Below, piece by piece: positions 1 to 8,630 of a stretch of DNA of 64,000 nucleotides. The position numbers and the translations under genes are program-made. Location: contig CANNEA010000002.1 of NCBI GenBank assembly GCA_947503525.1, forward strand, positions 248,001 to 312,000, read 5' to 3'. This DNA is from an uncultured Carboxylicivirga sp. (GTDB lineage Bacteria > Bacteroidota > Bacteroidia > Bacteroidales > Marinilabiliaceae). How positions within the stretch are numbered: the first letter of the stretch is position 1; every line of letters begins with the position of its first letter. The notes under the pieces were generated by a model, which saw only the letters and a program-made list of their open reading frames with translations, searched no databases and was not told the origin of the DNA.

Positions 1-465
1 TTCGATGTATTTGATATCGGCCAACTTTATACGTACCAGTTTATACTCCGACTTAATAAATAAAAAGTCATCGTCACTACGCACTTCTTCCTGTTGTCCT
101 TGCTCCAATTGAAACTGCTTTAAAGCCTTATTGGCGGCCTTTACAAAGGCGGCATAATCGATGGGCTTCAGCAAATAATCCAAGGCATTCACCTTAAAGC
201 CTTCAATGGCATATTCAGAATGTGCAGTTGTAAATACGATCATGGGTGGCTTATCCAATGATTTAACCATCTCCACTCCATTCAGATCGGGCATATTGAT
301 GTCAACAAACATCACATCAGCCTCATTTGACTTAAGCCACTCCATGGCTTCAAAGGCATTGGAACATGAACCTGCAAGTTCAAGAAATGGTGTCTTTTTT
401 ACGTAAGCGCTTATTTGCTTAAGGGCCAAAGGCTCGTCATCAATAACCAAACTTCTAAGTTGCAT
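1..465 (-). CDS. LytTR-family response regulator (3' end cut by window edge)
   Basis: Reading the minus strand from an ATG at 465 gives 155 codons that stay open to the window edge, so the C-terminus is missing. The N-terminal receiver domain has the acidic pair D9-D10, the phospho-acceptor D55 in a V-D-I-N-M-P context and the L-L-K-P lysine motif. The last visible residues, with an L-A-D-I-K-Y-I-E stretch, begin a LytTR DNA-binding domain. The start codon lies inside the end of the kinase gene (11-nt overlap), so the two are translationally coupled and form a cognate pair. It is the last visible gene of the operon that starts with the VTC gene at 5183. Its targets cannot be told from the window. 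Confidence 0.9.
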   Translation of the reverse strand, partial: MQLRSLVIDDEPLALKQISAYVKKTPFLELAGSCSNAFEAMEWLKSNEADVMFVDINMPDLNGVEMVKSLDKPPMIVFTTAHSEYAIEGFKVNALDYLLKPIDYAAFVKAANKALKQFQLEQGQQEEVRSDDDFLFIKSEYKLVRIKLADIKYIE

Positions 466-1615
466 TTATGGGTATTTTTAAGTTGACAGTGTATGCTTTA
501 TCTTCCGATAATTCTTCTAATTCATATTTTCCCTGAAACAGTAATTCCAGTCGTTGGCGCGAATTCACCAGGCCAACACCTGAGGATTTAATCTCTTCAG
601 GTTCCTGTATCGGAAAGTTACTGTTACTAATGTGAAATTGAAGGTGCTTTTCAACCACATTAAACTTCAAGTTAATAAATGATTCTCCTCTCGGGTTGAT
701 TCCATGTTTAAAGGCATTCTCGATATACGAGACAAACAGAAAGGCCGGAATTATAATGTCCGATTCAATGCTCGGATAATCTTCGCTTATTTTAACCCGT
801 TCCTCAGGGTAACGAATACGCATCAGGTCCAAAAAGCTCTGCGTGAATTCTATTTCTTTACGAAGTGTTGTCATTCCATTCTCTGACTCGTACAACAGAT
901 AACGCATCATGCGAGACAGGCGGATAATGGCTTTCTTGGCATCTTCCGAATCAATATCCACAAGGGCATGAATATTATTTAAAGTATTCATAAAGAAGTG
1001 TGGACTGATTTGATGCTTTAGAAAATCCAGTTCCGTTTTTAACTGTTGCTTCTCCAGATCCGATCTAATCTTTTCACTCTTCGACCAACGAAAGGCAATT
1101 CGAAAACCGGTATCGAATCCAAGGATAAGAAAAGCTATAAGGAGCGAATTCAAACGTGCCGGCAATCCACCTGGTCTTGGACCATCCTGATGACCTTGTT
1201 GCCTTTGGTGATCTTCGAATCGTGGCGGAGGTCCAAATTCATGAGGAGGCCGTTCAGGTCGATGTTCAACACCTGGCCGTCTTCTCCCCTCTGGCTCCGG
1301 ATTTTTAATAGTTGATAATAGAAAGGAAAATGCAATTAATACAATAAGTGCCAACGCGAAATAAGCCTTCTTCTGCCCCTTAAAAAACAAATAAGGCAAG
1401 AGTACAAAATGATTTATTATCGTCAGGATCAGAAAAGGAAGCATACGCCCCCAGATATCCAATACCGAACCCCAGTCATAGTTTTCATTTCCGCTTTCAA
1501 CAATCACCGGATTGATAAAAACAATCAACCAGAGCACTATTAATATGAATAGCTCTGTATGTTTCAGTAAGAGTTGTTTTAAACGCATATGACAAATATA
1601 TGTATTAATGGTCAT
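455..1615 (-). CDS. LytS/YehU-type sensor histidine kinase
   Basis: Membrane kinase of 386 residues. About four hydrophobic segments fill the first 180 residues, followed by a short coiled coil and a His_kinase (PF06580) domain with the phospho-acceptor motif Q-I-S-P-H-F-F-M-N-T-L-N-N. An HATPase domain follows, with an N-box (I-E-N-A-F-K-H-G) and a G-V-G-L motif. Between the third and fourth membrane segments, about residues 105-152, lies an unusual loop dominated by Pro, Arg and His. Translation could also begin at the internal ATG at 1588 (M-R-L-K-Q). The gene follows the CotH gene by 13 nt and overlaps the regulator gene by 11 nt. The input signal is unknown, but the operon suggests an envelope or phosphate-related cue. 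Confidence 0.9.
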   Translation of the reverse strand: MTINTYICHMRLKQLLLKHTELFILIVLWLIVFINPVIVESGNENYDWGSVLDIWGRMLPFLILTIINHFVLLPYLFFKGQKKAYFALALIVLIAFSFLLSTIKNPEPEGRRRPGVEHRPERPPHEFGPPPRFEDHQRQQGHQDGPRPGGLPARLNSLLIAFLILGFDTGFRIAFRWSKSEKIRSDLEKQQLKTELDFLKHQISPHFFMNTLNNIHALVDIDSEDAKKAIIRLSRMMRYLLYESENGMTTLRKEIEFTQSFLDLMRIRYPEERVKISEDYPSIESDIIIPAFLFVSYIENAFKHGINPRGESFINLKFNVVEKHLQFHISNSNFPIQEPEEIKSSGVGLVNSRQRLELLFQGKYELEELSEDKAYTVNLKIPINAT

Positions 1616-1628
1616 GTTTAATCATCAC

Positions 1629-3035
1629 TTAATCCAAATAAGTGCTCAATTGCGAGCGTCTCGAAGCAACATGGGATTTTAATGTATTTATTCCATTATC
1701 AAAATCCGAGTTGGAGTTTAAGAAACTATAGCCGCTTTCTTCAGCATAGGCATAATCCTTTAACAAGTTATAATACTCGTCATATAAACTCTGCATTTTA
1801 CTCACAGTAAACACTTCATCGGCAAATTGCCTAAGGTAGCTTTCGTATTGTGTTTGGTATTCCTCAACATCCATTAAGTATGAAATCAATGGCCAATTAT
1901 TGCCCACTTCGTTTAATGATAAACTTAATGCCCCGCCTTGCTTGCCATCCTGTAAGCTCTCGTTACCATCCCATGGTATCCAGGTTAACTTTTGAGTAGA
2001 TGGATTATTATACAAGTAATAATTATGAGTCATAATTCCATAGGTATCCCAATTCTGCATCAAGGTATTGGCTGCCAACCACTTTAAAAAAGCATCGGTA
2101 TCCAAAACACTCTCCAATTCGGCTTTCCATGCGTCGGGTGCACTTGTTCGTGTTGAACTATTAATCACATTGTATAAAGCATAAACATCTGAGTAATCGC
2201 CTTTTTCTTCATTGTTTTTCTTTTCCATTTCACCTTCATCATAGGTGTTTGAGGCAAAACTGGCGGCATCACCATCGGGTTTATACAAGTTTCCGCTTCC
2301 ATCGGCAAACTGACTATCTAAAACCGAATCATCCACTTCCTCAACCAATGAATAGAGACCAAAATACTTGGGACCTGAACCATAATCCACATATACAGCA
2401 CAGAAGCTGGTTTGTGATGAAGCTAAACCAAACTCACGGAATAAATCAGAACTTACCTTTTCACGTACCATTGAGTTGTCATCAAAATTGTTCTTTAGGT
2501 TCAGCTGTTTAAAGCCATAGAAACGTTGGTTTTTGATTTGTGGAAATTCATCTTCATATTGATCAAAATCCAGTTTGAAGGACAACTTACCAATGCCGGC
2601 CTGAAAAGCTGAACTCAAACTTGAATTTCCTTTAAACCTAACACCCACCTGATACCATTCAGTATCATCAAAATAAAAGGAGCACGGTACCCAGATGGGA
2701 TCAAAACTACTTGTTCCGCCAACACCTGGCCTACCGCCTCCCGGGCCCCCTCCCGACGATAAATTATTAATTAAATCATTGTTCATAGCTGCCCAGTTAG
2801 CTGATGATATTTTAATATCAAAGCGCATAACTTCATTCTGTTTAAAAACAGTACTGTAATCCGGATCCACAAGGTTACTGTGTGTATCATCAGTCCAGTC
2901 ATCAATTTCTATGTCGTCAACAATTTCAACTTCCGGTTCCTCATTTAAAAGAATTTCTTCATCATTGCGGCAAGAGCTAGAGCTAATGAGCATTGCAATT
3001 AGCAGAAGTATAATATGATTATATGATTGTTTCAT
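1629..3035 (-). CDS. CotH-kinase-family lipoprotein
   Basis: A 468-residue exported lipoprotein: hydrophobic signal, then a lipobox with Cys22. An acidic linker runs to about residue 60 and a Gly-rich loop lies at 95-108. The CotH domain (PF08757) covers about 115-465. Visible kinase-like landmarks are the S-F-K-L-D-F lysine (K154), a V-E-E-V-D acidic motif near 231, N-W-D (D330) and the metal-binding W-D-G-N (D356). Characterised CotH proteins (Bacillus spore coat, Mucorales relatives) are atypical kinases that phosphorylate proteins outside the cytoplasm; activity here is inference. It starts 3 nt after the DUF2490 gene. The neighbouring VTC and DUF4956 genes make a phosphate or polyphosphate link plausible. 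Confidence 0.9.
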   Translation of the reverse strand: MKQSYNHIILLLIAMLISSSSCRNDEEILLNEEPEVEIVDDIEIDDWTDDTHSNLVDPDYSTVFKQNEVMRFDIKISSANWAAMNNDLINNLSSGGGPGGGRPGVGGTSSFDPIWVPCSFYFDDTEWYQVGVRFKGNSSLSSAFQAGIGKLSFKLDFDQYEDEFPQIKNQRFYGFKQLNLKNNFDDNSMVREKVSSDLFREFGLASSQTSFCAVYVDYGSGPKYFGLYSLVEEVDDSVLDSQFADGSGNLYKPDGDAASFASNTYDEGEMEKKNNEEKGDYSDVYALYNVINSSTRTSAPDAWKAELESVLDTDAFLKWLAANTLMQNWDTYGIMTHNYYLYNNPSTQKLTWIPWDGNESLQDGKQGGALSLSLNEVGNNWPLISYLMDVEEYQTQYESYLRQFADEVFTVSKMQSLYDEYYNLLKDYAYAEESGYSFLNSNSDFDNGINTLKSHVASRRSQLSTYLD

Positions 3036-3038
3036 GAA

Positions 3039-3707
3039 TTAAAATTTAAGTTTATATGATAGGGCAACAATGTGTTTGTTTTGAAATTCCTTGAGGAAAT
3101 AATCCAGCTTATAATCCAACTGAATATGATTGTTTTTAAATAATTTATACTTGGCACCAAGTGTGTAACGCATTTTATAAAACTCCCCACTTGACAGTTC
3201 CTGAAATCCTTCCACAGCAATGTGGGGTGTTAATGCAAAATCCTTAATGTTATAGTTTAATCGCCCTTTATACCTTAAAAAGTTGCCATCCTGCACTTCT
3301 TCTGTAAAGTCGGTATACATCAATCTGAAAGATGGTGTCCAACGCTCATAGCTCTTTTTAAAAGTGGCATGCAGCGAATATCTATTGAGGTATTCAGTCT
3401 CTTTATTTTCACGTGGATTGACAATAAAGCGGTAGCTTGCTCCCAACCAAAAATACTTTATCGGACGATAAGAAAGCCCTGTTTCTATCTGGTAGCGATC
3501 CACATTCAATCCTTCATCCCATCTTACTTCAGGTGTAAATTCTAACTTCAGTTTCTTATTAAACTTGTAGGACGCATCAAAGCGCGTACGCAACTGAAAT
3601 TCATTATCCACATCAGTTTCTGTTTGTGCCACAGAATGCAGCTGACTGCCAAGGATAAAACCAAGGAGCATCATTAATTGTGCTATTATTCTTATTTGTT
3701 TTTTCAT
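3039..3707 (-). CDS. DUF2490 outer-membrane beta-barrel protein
   Basis: The 222-residue product has a signal peptide ending near S-V-A-Q (about residue 28). The rest is made of alternating amphipathic strands and ends in aromatic Phe (Y-K-L-K-F), the pattern of a small outer-membrane barrel. The layout matches DUF2490 (PF10677), whose role is not known. Its start overlaps the end of the DUF4956 gene by 4 nt (ATGA-type coupling) and the CotH gene follows after 3 nt. It may give the operon an outer-membrane component or pore; this is inference. Confidence 0.82.
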   Translation of the reverse strand: MKKQIRIIAQLMMLLGFILGSQLHSVAQTETDVDNEFQLRTRFDASYKFNKKLKLEFTPEVRWDEGLNVDRYQIETGLSYRPIKYFWLGASYRFIVNPRENKETEYLNRYSLHATFKKSYERWTPSFRLMYTDFTEEVQDGNFLRYKGRLNYNIKDFALTPHIAVEGFQELSSGEFYKMRYTLGAKYKLFKNNHIQLDYKLDYFLKEFQNKHIVALSYKLKF

Positions 3708-4411
3708 AATCGGATGGTTTCTGTAGGTACAACTTTCCCGTTTTCATTGTAGTAGAGCGTGATCTCAGCAATATCACGCAATAGGTCGATCTTCTTAATT
3801 TCAAATCGCTTGATATCAATTCCTGTTCGTTCCCTCAAATCCTTGAGCAATTCATCATGTTTAATGGACTGAATGTTTTCAATGCGTTCGTAGATCAATT
3901 GTACTGAACCTTCCTGCTTTAAGCTTAAGCGTTTCTCCAACAACCATAAACCTCCCATAATTACCAAATTGGTAAACATCAATTCGGTATAGCTCACCTT
4001 TTTATTGGCCAGTGCATTAATAACCGACACACCAATAACAATAAATAAGTAGGTCATTTCTTTAATTGGAATGGCATCGGTACGGTAACGCAATATGCCA
4101 AATATGGCAAACAAACCAAGCGCAAAACCCAGTTCAAGCTTAACACTATTAAGGAGTAAACAAAGCAAGAAAACAATGGCAGCTATGGCGATATAAGAAA
4201 AGTAAAAGTCTTTACGCCTGCTACTTTTTGCATATATAAAGTGCACTATTGAAAGAACAATAATGGAATTAAATAAAAAGCGAATCAACAACTCTGAGAA
4301 ATCACTGACATTAATGAGTTTGATATCCAAAAACCGATACTGGTTCTCCCATGTGTCTATTTCATTGAGGGTTGACACTACCCCCCCTAATATAATACCT
4401 AATAGATTCAT
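3704..4411 (-). CDS. DUF4956 membrane protein
   Basis: The 235-residue protein has about four transmembrane segments (roughly residues 44-62, 70-92, 95-108 and 120-155) and a cytoplasmic C-terminal domain of about 75 residues. The diagnostic stretch between the middle helices includes G-I-L-R-Y-R-T and I-P-I-K-E-M-T-Y-L-F, typical of DUF4956. The family has no assigned activity but is repeatedly seen beside VTC-domain and CotH genes, as here. It starts 34 nt after the VTC gene. The soluble tail and membrane core could form a channel or scaffold for the polymerase domain; that is inference. Confidence 0.88.
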   Translation of the reverse strand: MNLLGIILGGVVSTLNEIDTWENQYRFLDIKLINVSDFSELLIRFLFNSIIVLSIVHFIYAKSSRRKDFYFSYIAIAAIVFLLCLLLNSVKLELGFALGLFAIFGILRYRTDAIPIKEMTYLFIVIGVSVINALANKKVSYTELMFTNLVIMGGLWLLEKRLSLKQEGSVQLIYERIENIQSIKHDELLKDLRERTGIDIKRFEIKKIDLLRDIAEITLYYNENGKVVPTETIRL

Positions 4412-4445
4412 TTTCCTATGTGTTTAGTTTGTCTTTTTTTGAAGC

Positions 4446-5183
4446 TTAGTTGTTGATCACCTTATTGAGGCGATGAATTTTTGATCGAAAAGCATTGTCC
4501 TTTAAACTAGGTGAAGTCAAAATACGACCCACGCAATATTTACTAAATCCAGAGCTTGTGATATGCATATCGCGTAAGGCTTTAACCAAAACAGATTCGC
4601 GTGGCAGGCCTTCCGTTTTTACTTCAACAATCACCAGATTATTCATATTAATCTCATTATTAAAAGCCTTAAACTGAAGGTTTAGATCTACCGTACAACG
4701 TTCATTTAAATTCTTGCTTACCAATGTCATGCGCTGAAAACTGTTTTGTAGTACCGGCACCAGTTCAGGACATTGATATGGGCTATTGTCAGATAAAAAG
4801 GACATGGCTTCACTATTCTTCTGAATGGCCTTATCCTCCAGGGGTATTCGTTGCTTCACCGTTCTTCCTTTATTGGTTTTGCGCTTTACCTCTAAAAAAC
4901 TTATCCCCGAATCGCAATAGGTTCTATGTCTTACTTTAGTGCGCTTTAAGCGTCCATTATGATGATCCAGATACATATTATCATCCTCCGTATCGAAGTA
5001 TAAGGTGGAATAAGGAAGATGCTGATTCCCATCAATTGTGAGGATGCGATAATGATTTGAAATATGATCGAACAAGACATTTAAGTAGCGCTTATGAAAC
5101 CAATATTTGGTGTCCATTCTATTCATCAGTTTCACCTGGTCCATCTCCTCCAACTGTATTGTTTCAAAGTGTGTAATTTCCAT
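4446..5183 (-). CDS. VTC-domain polyphosphate polymerase
   Basis: The 245-residue cytosolic protein is a single VTC domain (PF09359), related to the catalytic tunnel domain of yeast Vtc4, which makes inorganic polyphosphate from ATP. Visible signature elements are M-D-T-K-Y near residue 23, L-Y-F-D-T-E-D, the basic H-N-G-R-L-K-R-T-K-V-R-H-R patch, F-L-E-V-K-R-K, K-G-R-T-V-K and a second acidic strand I-V-E-V-K. These supply the Lys/Arg lining and metal-binding Glu of the tunnel. There is no SPX domain or membrane segment, so regulation and membrane placement would have to come from partners, probably the DUF4956 protein. It is the first gene of the six-gene operon. Confidence 0.9.
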   Translation of the reverse strand: MEITHFETIQLEEMDQVKLMNRMDTKYWFHKRYLNVLFDHISNHYRILTIDGNQHLPYSTLYFDTEDDNMYLDHHNGRLKRTKVRHRTYCDSGISFLEVKRKTNKGRTVKQRIPLEDKAIQKNSEAMSFLSDNSPYQCPELVPVLQNSFQRMTLVSKNLNERCTVDLNLQFKAFNNEINMNNLVIVEVKTEGLPRESVLVKALRDMHITSSGFSKYCVGRILTSPSLKDNAFRSKIHRLNKVINN

Positions 5184-5340
5184 AGCTCTGTCCTTCTGAT
5201 TATTTAATTAAGTCTAACATTACTTAACACTGTGAAAGTAGCTGTACAAGTACATTTCAGAAAAGGAAATCAACGGATCAGGGAATTCTATCAACGAATC
5301 TTTAGCAATTCTCTTTTGATCTGGAGACAGAATTATGCCA

Positions 5341-5376
5341 TTAAAAAACGGGGATGACTTTTACATCACCCCCGTT
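5341..5376 (-). terminator. Rho-independent terminator of the DUF1566 gene
   Basis: On the minus strand a 7-bp stem AACGGGG/CCCCGTT encloses a 16-nt loop with further short pairing. It is followed by TTTTTTAA and sits 27 nt past the DUF1566 stop codon. Confidence 0.8.
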
Positions 5377-5402
5377 GCCATTATAACTATTACCTAAACC
5401 AA

Positions 5403-6671
5403 TTATTCAATATTACGCACCAATCGCACCAAATTATTAATTCGTATCGCATCACCCTGTGGACCGTGTCCATAAGGGTAATCTTCTGCATTCCCAACTT
5501 TAGGATCACTGCGCTGTGCGCCTGCTCCATGTACATCCATCCATGCATTGTTGAAATACCCCAATGCTCGCCCAAAACTGAAGTAGACGGCATTTCGCCC
5601 TCCATTCTTGTGGTTCATATGCGTTGTACTACTCCAGTAGTAAGCATAATCTTTTTCTCCTCCTTCATTGGTCACTTCAGTAGCATTAAACAAAGGATCT
5701 ATTGCTGCGGAACCTGTTGCGCCAGGTGCTCGCGAATAATCAACTATACTTTGTAACTCCTTTGCGTTAGGCAAGCGCCAGTCCGTATATCCGGCAAATT
5801 CCATTGCTTCAGCATAAGCCAAAGCATCTTCCCAATTTAGGCCTTCAGCATTATCATTTTGCATCCACATTAATCCCGTAGCTTTATCACTAATCGTTCC
5901 ATCTTCATGATCTACAAAATCGTTCTTTGCATACTCCACGTTACCCCTTACATACATCACACAAAACAATTTACCTGTTGAGCTGCCAGGCTTTGGACCT
6001 GTAGGGTAGCCTTTAATTCGCCCATCAGCAAAGTTGACCCCAAACATAAGATTACCACCACCGAAATTTGAATCACCAACATCAATAGATGTTGTAGCAT
6101 ACTGCGAGTCTATTAGGCGATCACCATCATCCGGATTACCATAGTTAAATATAAAATATTCATCGTTTATAAAAGGAACTATGCCCTCAGTTGTACTTGC
6201 ATCATATTCACTAGGATCGGTTCCATTAAATTGCATCAAAGAATATAATTCCTTAATGTTTGGTAAACGCCAATCCGTGTAACCCGCCAATTCAAAAGCT
6301 TCGACACCTTTAACGGCATCATCATAAGTCAGTTTTTCTCCCGGATCTTGTTGCCACATTAGTCCGGTATTTAAGTCAGTAATAGTACCGTCTTCATTAT
6401 CCTGATAATTCTGCGCCAGTCCGCCATAGTTAGCATCTTGTCCGTAAAAGGCCTCTCCGACCGATGGTGTACCAATTTCCTGAAAATTATCAAAATATAA
6501 AGATTGATTTGTCCCAACAATGGTATAGGTAAAAGCCAATTCAATATCGTTTTCCTCATCCCCATCAATTGGGTCAAGGTCATTTTGTTGGCATGAGGCC
6601 GAACTTGTACCGAGAATTAAAACAAACAACGGCAAAACTTTTCTGAAATAATATATTGGTAATTGAATCAT
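5403..6671 (-). CDS. Lipoprotein with two DUF1566 domains
   Basis: A 422-residue secreted lipoprotein with lipobox T-S-S-A-S-C (Cys27). Two copies of the DUF1566 (Lcl C-terminal) fold follow. The first begins near residue 95 with D-G-T-I-T-D-L-N-T-G-L-M-W, the second near 255 with D-G-T-I-S-D-K-A-T-G-L-M-W. Each has the family motif G-Y-T-D-W-R-L-P-N. The second copy also has the Y-Y-W-S-S-T-T strand near its end. The fold resembles C-type lectin/FGE-like domains used for surface binding, and no enzymatic residues stand out. It is a single-gene unit with its own terminator, divergent from the DUF1697 gene. Confidence 0.88.
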   Translation of the reverse strand: MIQLPIYYFRKVLPLFVLILGTSSASCQQNDLDPIDGDEENDIELAFTYTIVGTNQSLYFDNFQEIGTPSVGEAFYGQDANYGGLAQNYQDNEDGTITDLNTGLMWQQDPGEKLTYDDAVKGVEAFELAGYTDWRLPNIKELYSLMQFNGTDPSEYDASTTEGIVPFINDEYFIFNYGNPDDGDRLIDSQYATTSIDVGDSNFGGGNLMFGVNFADGRIKGYPTGPKPGSSTGKLFCVMYVRGNVEYAKNDFVDHEDGTISDKATGLMWMQNDNAEGLNWEDALAYAEAMEFAGYTDWRLPNAKELQSIVDYSRAPGATGSAAIDPLFNATEVTNEGGEKDYAYYWSSTTHMNHKNGGRNAVYFSFGRALGYFNNAWMDVHGAGAQRSDPKVGNAEDYPYGHGPQGDAIRINNLVRLVRNIE

Positions 6672-6883
6672 TAGTAATTGATATTAGTTTAACGATCGAA
6701 ATATAATCACTTACTAATCGACTAGAAAAAGAAATCAATAGTTTGGCATTTTCTATCAACAAATCAGATAAATGCTCCTCCAGAAAATACCCTCTGAAGT
6801 TAGATATGCCAGAAAGCTTTGCCCTATTTAAAACAGAAGCTAAATTCACTTGTTAGAATAGCATCACATCTTAACATTTAACT

Positions 6884-7429
6884 ATGCATACCTATATTGC
6901 CTTATTAAGAGGGATAAACGTTGGTGGAAAACGAAAGATTTTAATGGCGGATTTAAAAGCCCTTATGCTAAAACTTGGATTCAGTGCTGTTAGAACCTAC
7001 ATCCAAAGCGGGAATATTATATTTCAATCGGCCAAAACCAACAAGTTAGCAGTAGCACAAATTATTGAACAGGCCATTATGGATGAATTTGGATTTGATG
7101 TTCCTTGCATTGTGCTTGTTGCAGATGAACTTGAACAGCTCATTAATCGAAATCCGTTCAATGACGAAGATGAAGTGAAAAAAGAGCAATTGCACCTTAC
7201 ATTCTTAAAATCAATTCCAAACAAAGACAATAAAACTAGAATTGAAACCTACGATTATAGCCCTGATCAATTTCAAATAGAGGAAGATAAAGTATTTATC
7301 TATTGCGAGGGAAAATATCATTTAACCAAACTGGGAAATACCTTTTTTGAGAAGCAACTGGGCGTCAGCGCCAGCACACGCACCTGGAAAACAGTATTAA
7401 AGTTGAATGAATTATATAAAGCCTATTAG
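6884..7429 (+). CDS. DUF1697 domain protein
   Basis: The 181-residue cytosolic protein begins with the family hallmark Y-I-A-L-L-R-G-I-N-V-G-G and carries Y-I-Q-S-G-N-I-I-F, both typical of DUF1697 (PF08002). The C-terminal S-A-S-T-R-T-W-K-T motif is also conserved in the family. The function is unknown; an all-in-one housekeeping role without partners is usual. The length is normal for the family. It stands alone between divergent and convergent neighbours. Confidence 0.92.
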   Translation: MHTYIALLRGINVGGKRKILMADLKALMLKLGFSAVRTYIQSGNIIFQSAKTNKLAVAQIIEQAIMDEFGFDVPCIVLVADELEQLINRNPFNDEDEVKKEQLHLTFLKSIPNKDNKTRIETYDYSPDQFQIEEDKVFIYCEGKYHLTKLGNTFFEKQLGVSASTRTWKTVLKLNELYKAY

Positions 7430-7484
7430 TTGAACATATAAGCAACTGCACTATTCAGTTTCTACCTTTATTACCAAAGGAGGC

Positions 7485-8537
7485 TTAGCTATTCTTAATC
7501 TCTTCTCTGAATTTTCGAAGTACTTGTTCCGTTTCTTCCCACCCAATACACTCATCTGTTATTGAAACTCCATACTCCAGTTTAGACAAGTCAGCCGGAA
7601 TTTTTTGCTTGCCAAAATTGAGATTACTCTCTAACATTAAGCCCATAATAGAAGTCTCTCCATCTTTAATTTGCTGGGCAATATCATCCAATACAATCTT
7701 TTGATTTTTGGCGTTCTTCCCACTATTCGCATGACTACAATCAATCATTATACGAGGTTCCAAACCGGCCTTTCTTAATTCCTCTGAATATTCCTCAACA
7801 TGTTTAGATGAGAAATTGGGTTCAAGACCTCCCCTTAAAATTATATGTGAATTAGGATTACCATTGGTTTTTACAACAGCAACATTTCCTTCCGGATCGA
7901 TACTAACAAAGTTATGCGGGGCGGCTACCGATTCGCGTGCATTAATCGCAATATCAATACTTCCTTTGGTTCCATTTTTAAATCCTACCACAGAGCTTAA
8001 TCCGCTAGCCATATTACGGTGGCTCTGTGATTCGGTAGTTCGGGCCCCAATGGCTGTCCAAGAGAATAAATCCTGAATATACTGAGGAGTAACCAAATCT
8101 AAGGCTTCACCTGCTGCAGGTAATCCTATTTCAGCCACATAACACAGCAACTCTCGGGCTAACTTAAGTCCTTCTTCAATGGCACAGGAATCATCCAAAT
8201 AAGGATCATTCAAAAATCCCTGCCATCCGACAGTTGTTCTTGGTTTCTCGAAATAGACACGCATCACAAGATAAAGCGTATCACTTAATTCGTCAGCTAA
8301 TACTTTTAGTTTCTGAGCGTATTCCTTCGCCGATTCCATATTATGAATAGAACATGGACCTACAACTACCAATAATCTATTATCATCCTTATGAAGGATA
8401 TTTTTTACCGTTTCCTGGCCAAGCTTTACAGTTGTAATTATCTGCTCTGTTAGCGGAAATAAGGCCTTCAGATCAGAAGGCTTAATAATGGCATGTTCGG
8501 CGTTTATATTGATATTTTCAATCCTGCGATCGGTCAT
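7485..8537 (-). CDS. 3-deoxy-7-phosphoheptulonate synthase (type I, AroF/G/H class)
   Basis: This enzyme condenses phosphoenolpyruvate and erythrose 4-phosphate, the first step of the shikimate pathway. Family motifs are plain: G-P-C-S-I-H, K-P-R-T-T-V-G-W-Q-G, G-A-R-T-T-E-S-Q-S-H, I-I-L-R-G-G and D-C-S-H-A-N-S. I prefer the ATG at 8537 (350 residues, M-T-D-R-R) over the one at 8558. It matches the N-terminal length of E. coli AroF/AroG, and the -7 element at 8567-8574 would leave almost no leader for the upstream ATG. The aroF/aroG/aroH paralogue type and feedback specificity cannot be told from sequence alone. It is monocistronic. Confidence 0.95.
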   Translation of the reverse strand: MTDRRIENININAEHAIIKPSDLKALFPLTEQIITTVKLGQETVKNILHKDDNRLLVVVGPCSIHNMESAKEYAQKLKVLADELSDTLYLVMRVYFEKPRTTVGWQGFLNDPYLDDSCAIEEGLKLARELLCYVAEIGLPAAGEALDLVTPQYIQDLFSWTAIGARTTESQSHRNMASGLSSVVGFKNGTKGSIDIAINARESVAAPHNFVSIDPEGNVAVVKTNGNPNSHIILRGGLEPNFSSKHVEEYSEELRKAGLEPRIMIDCSHANSGKNAKNQKIVLDDIAQQIKDGETSIMGLMLESNLNFGKQKIPADLSKLEYGVSITDECIGWEETEQVLRKFREEIKNS

Positions 8538-8566
8538 AATGTTTTGCTGTATTTTCAATTAAAGTG

Positions 8567-8574
8567 CAAAGGTA
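8567..8574 (-). promoter_or_regulatory. Bacteroidota -7 element of the DAHP synthase gene
   Basis: TACCTTTG on the minus strand matches the TAnnTTTG consensus. Transcription would start near 8561, giving a leader of about 24 nt before the ATG at 8537. No well-spaced -33 TTG was found (the nearest is only 13 nt away). Confidence 0.5.
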
Positions 8575-8630
8575 AGAGAAAAACGCTCAAATATATAGAA
8601 GTGTTTTTGCTACCATACAGAAACACACCA

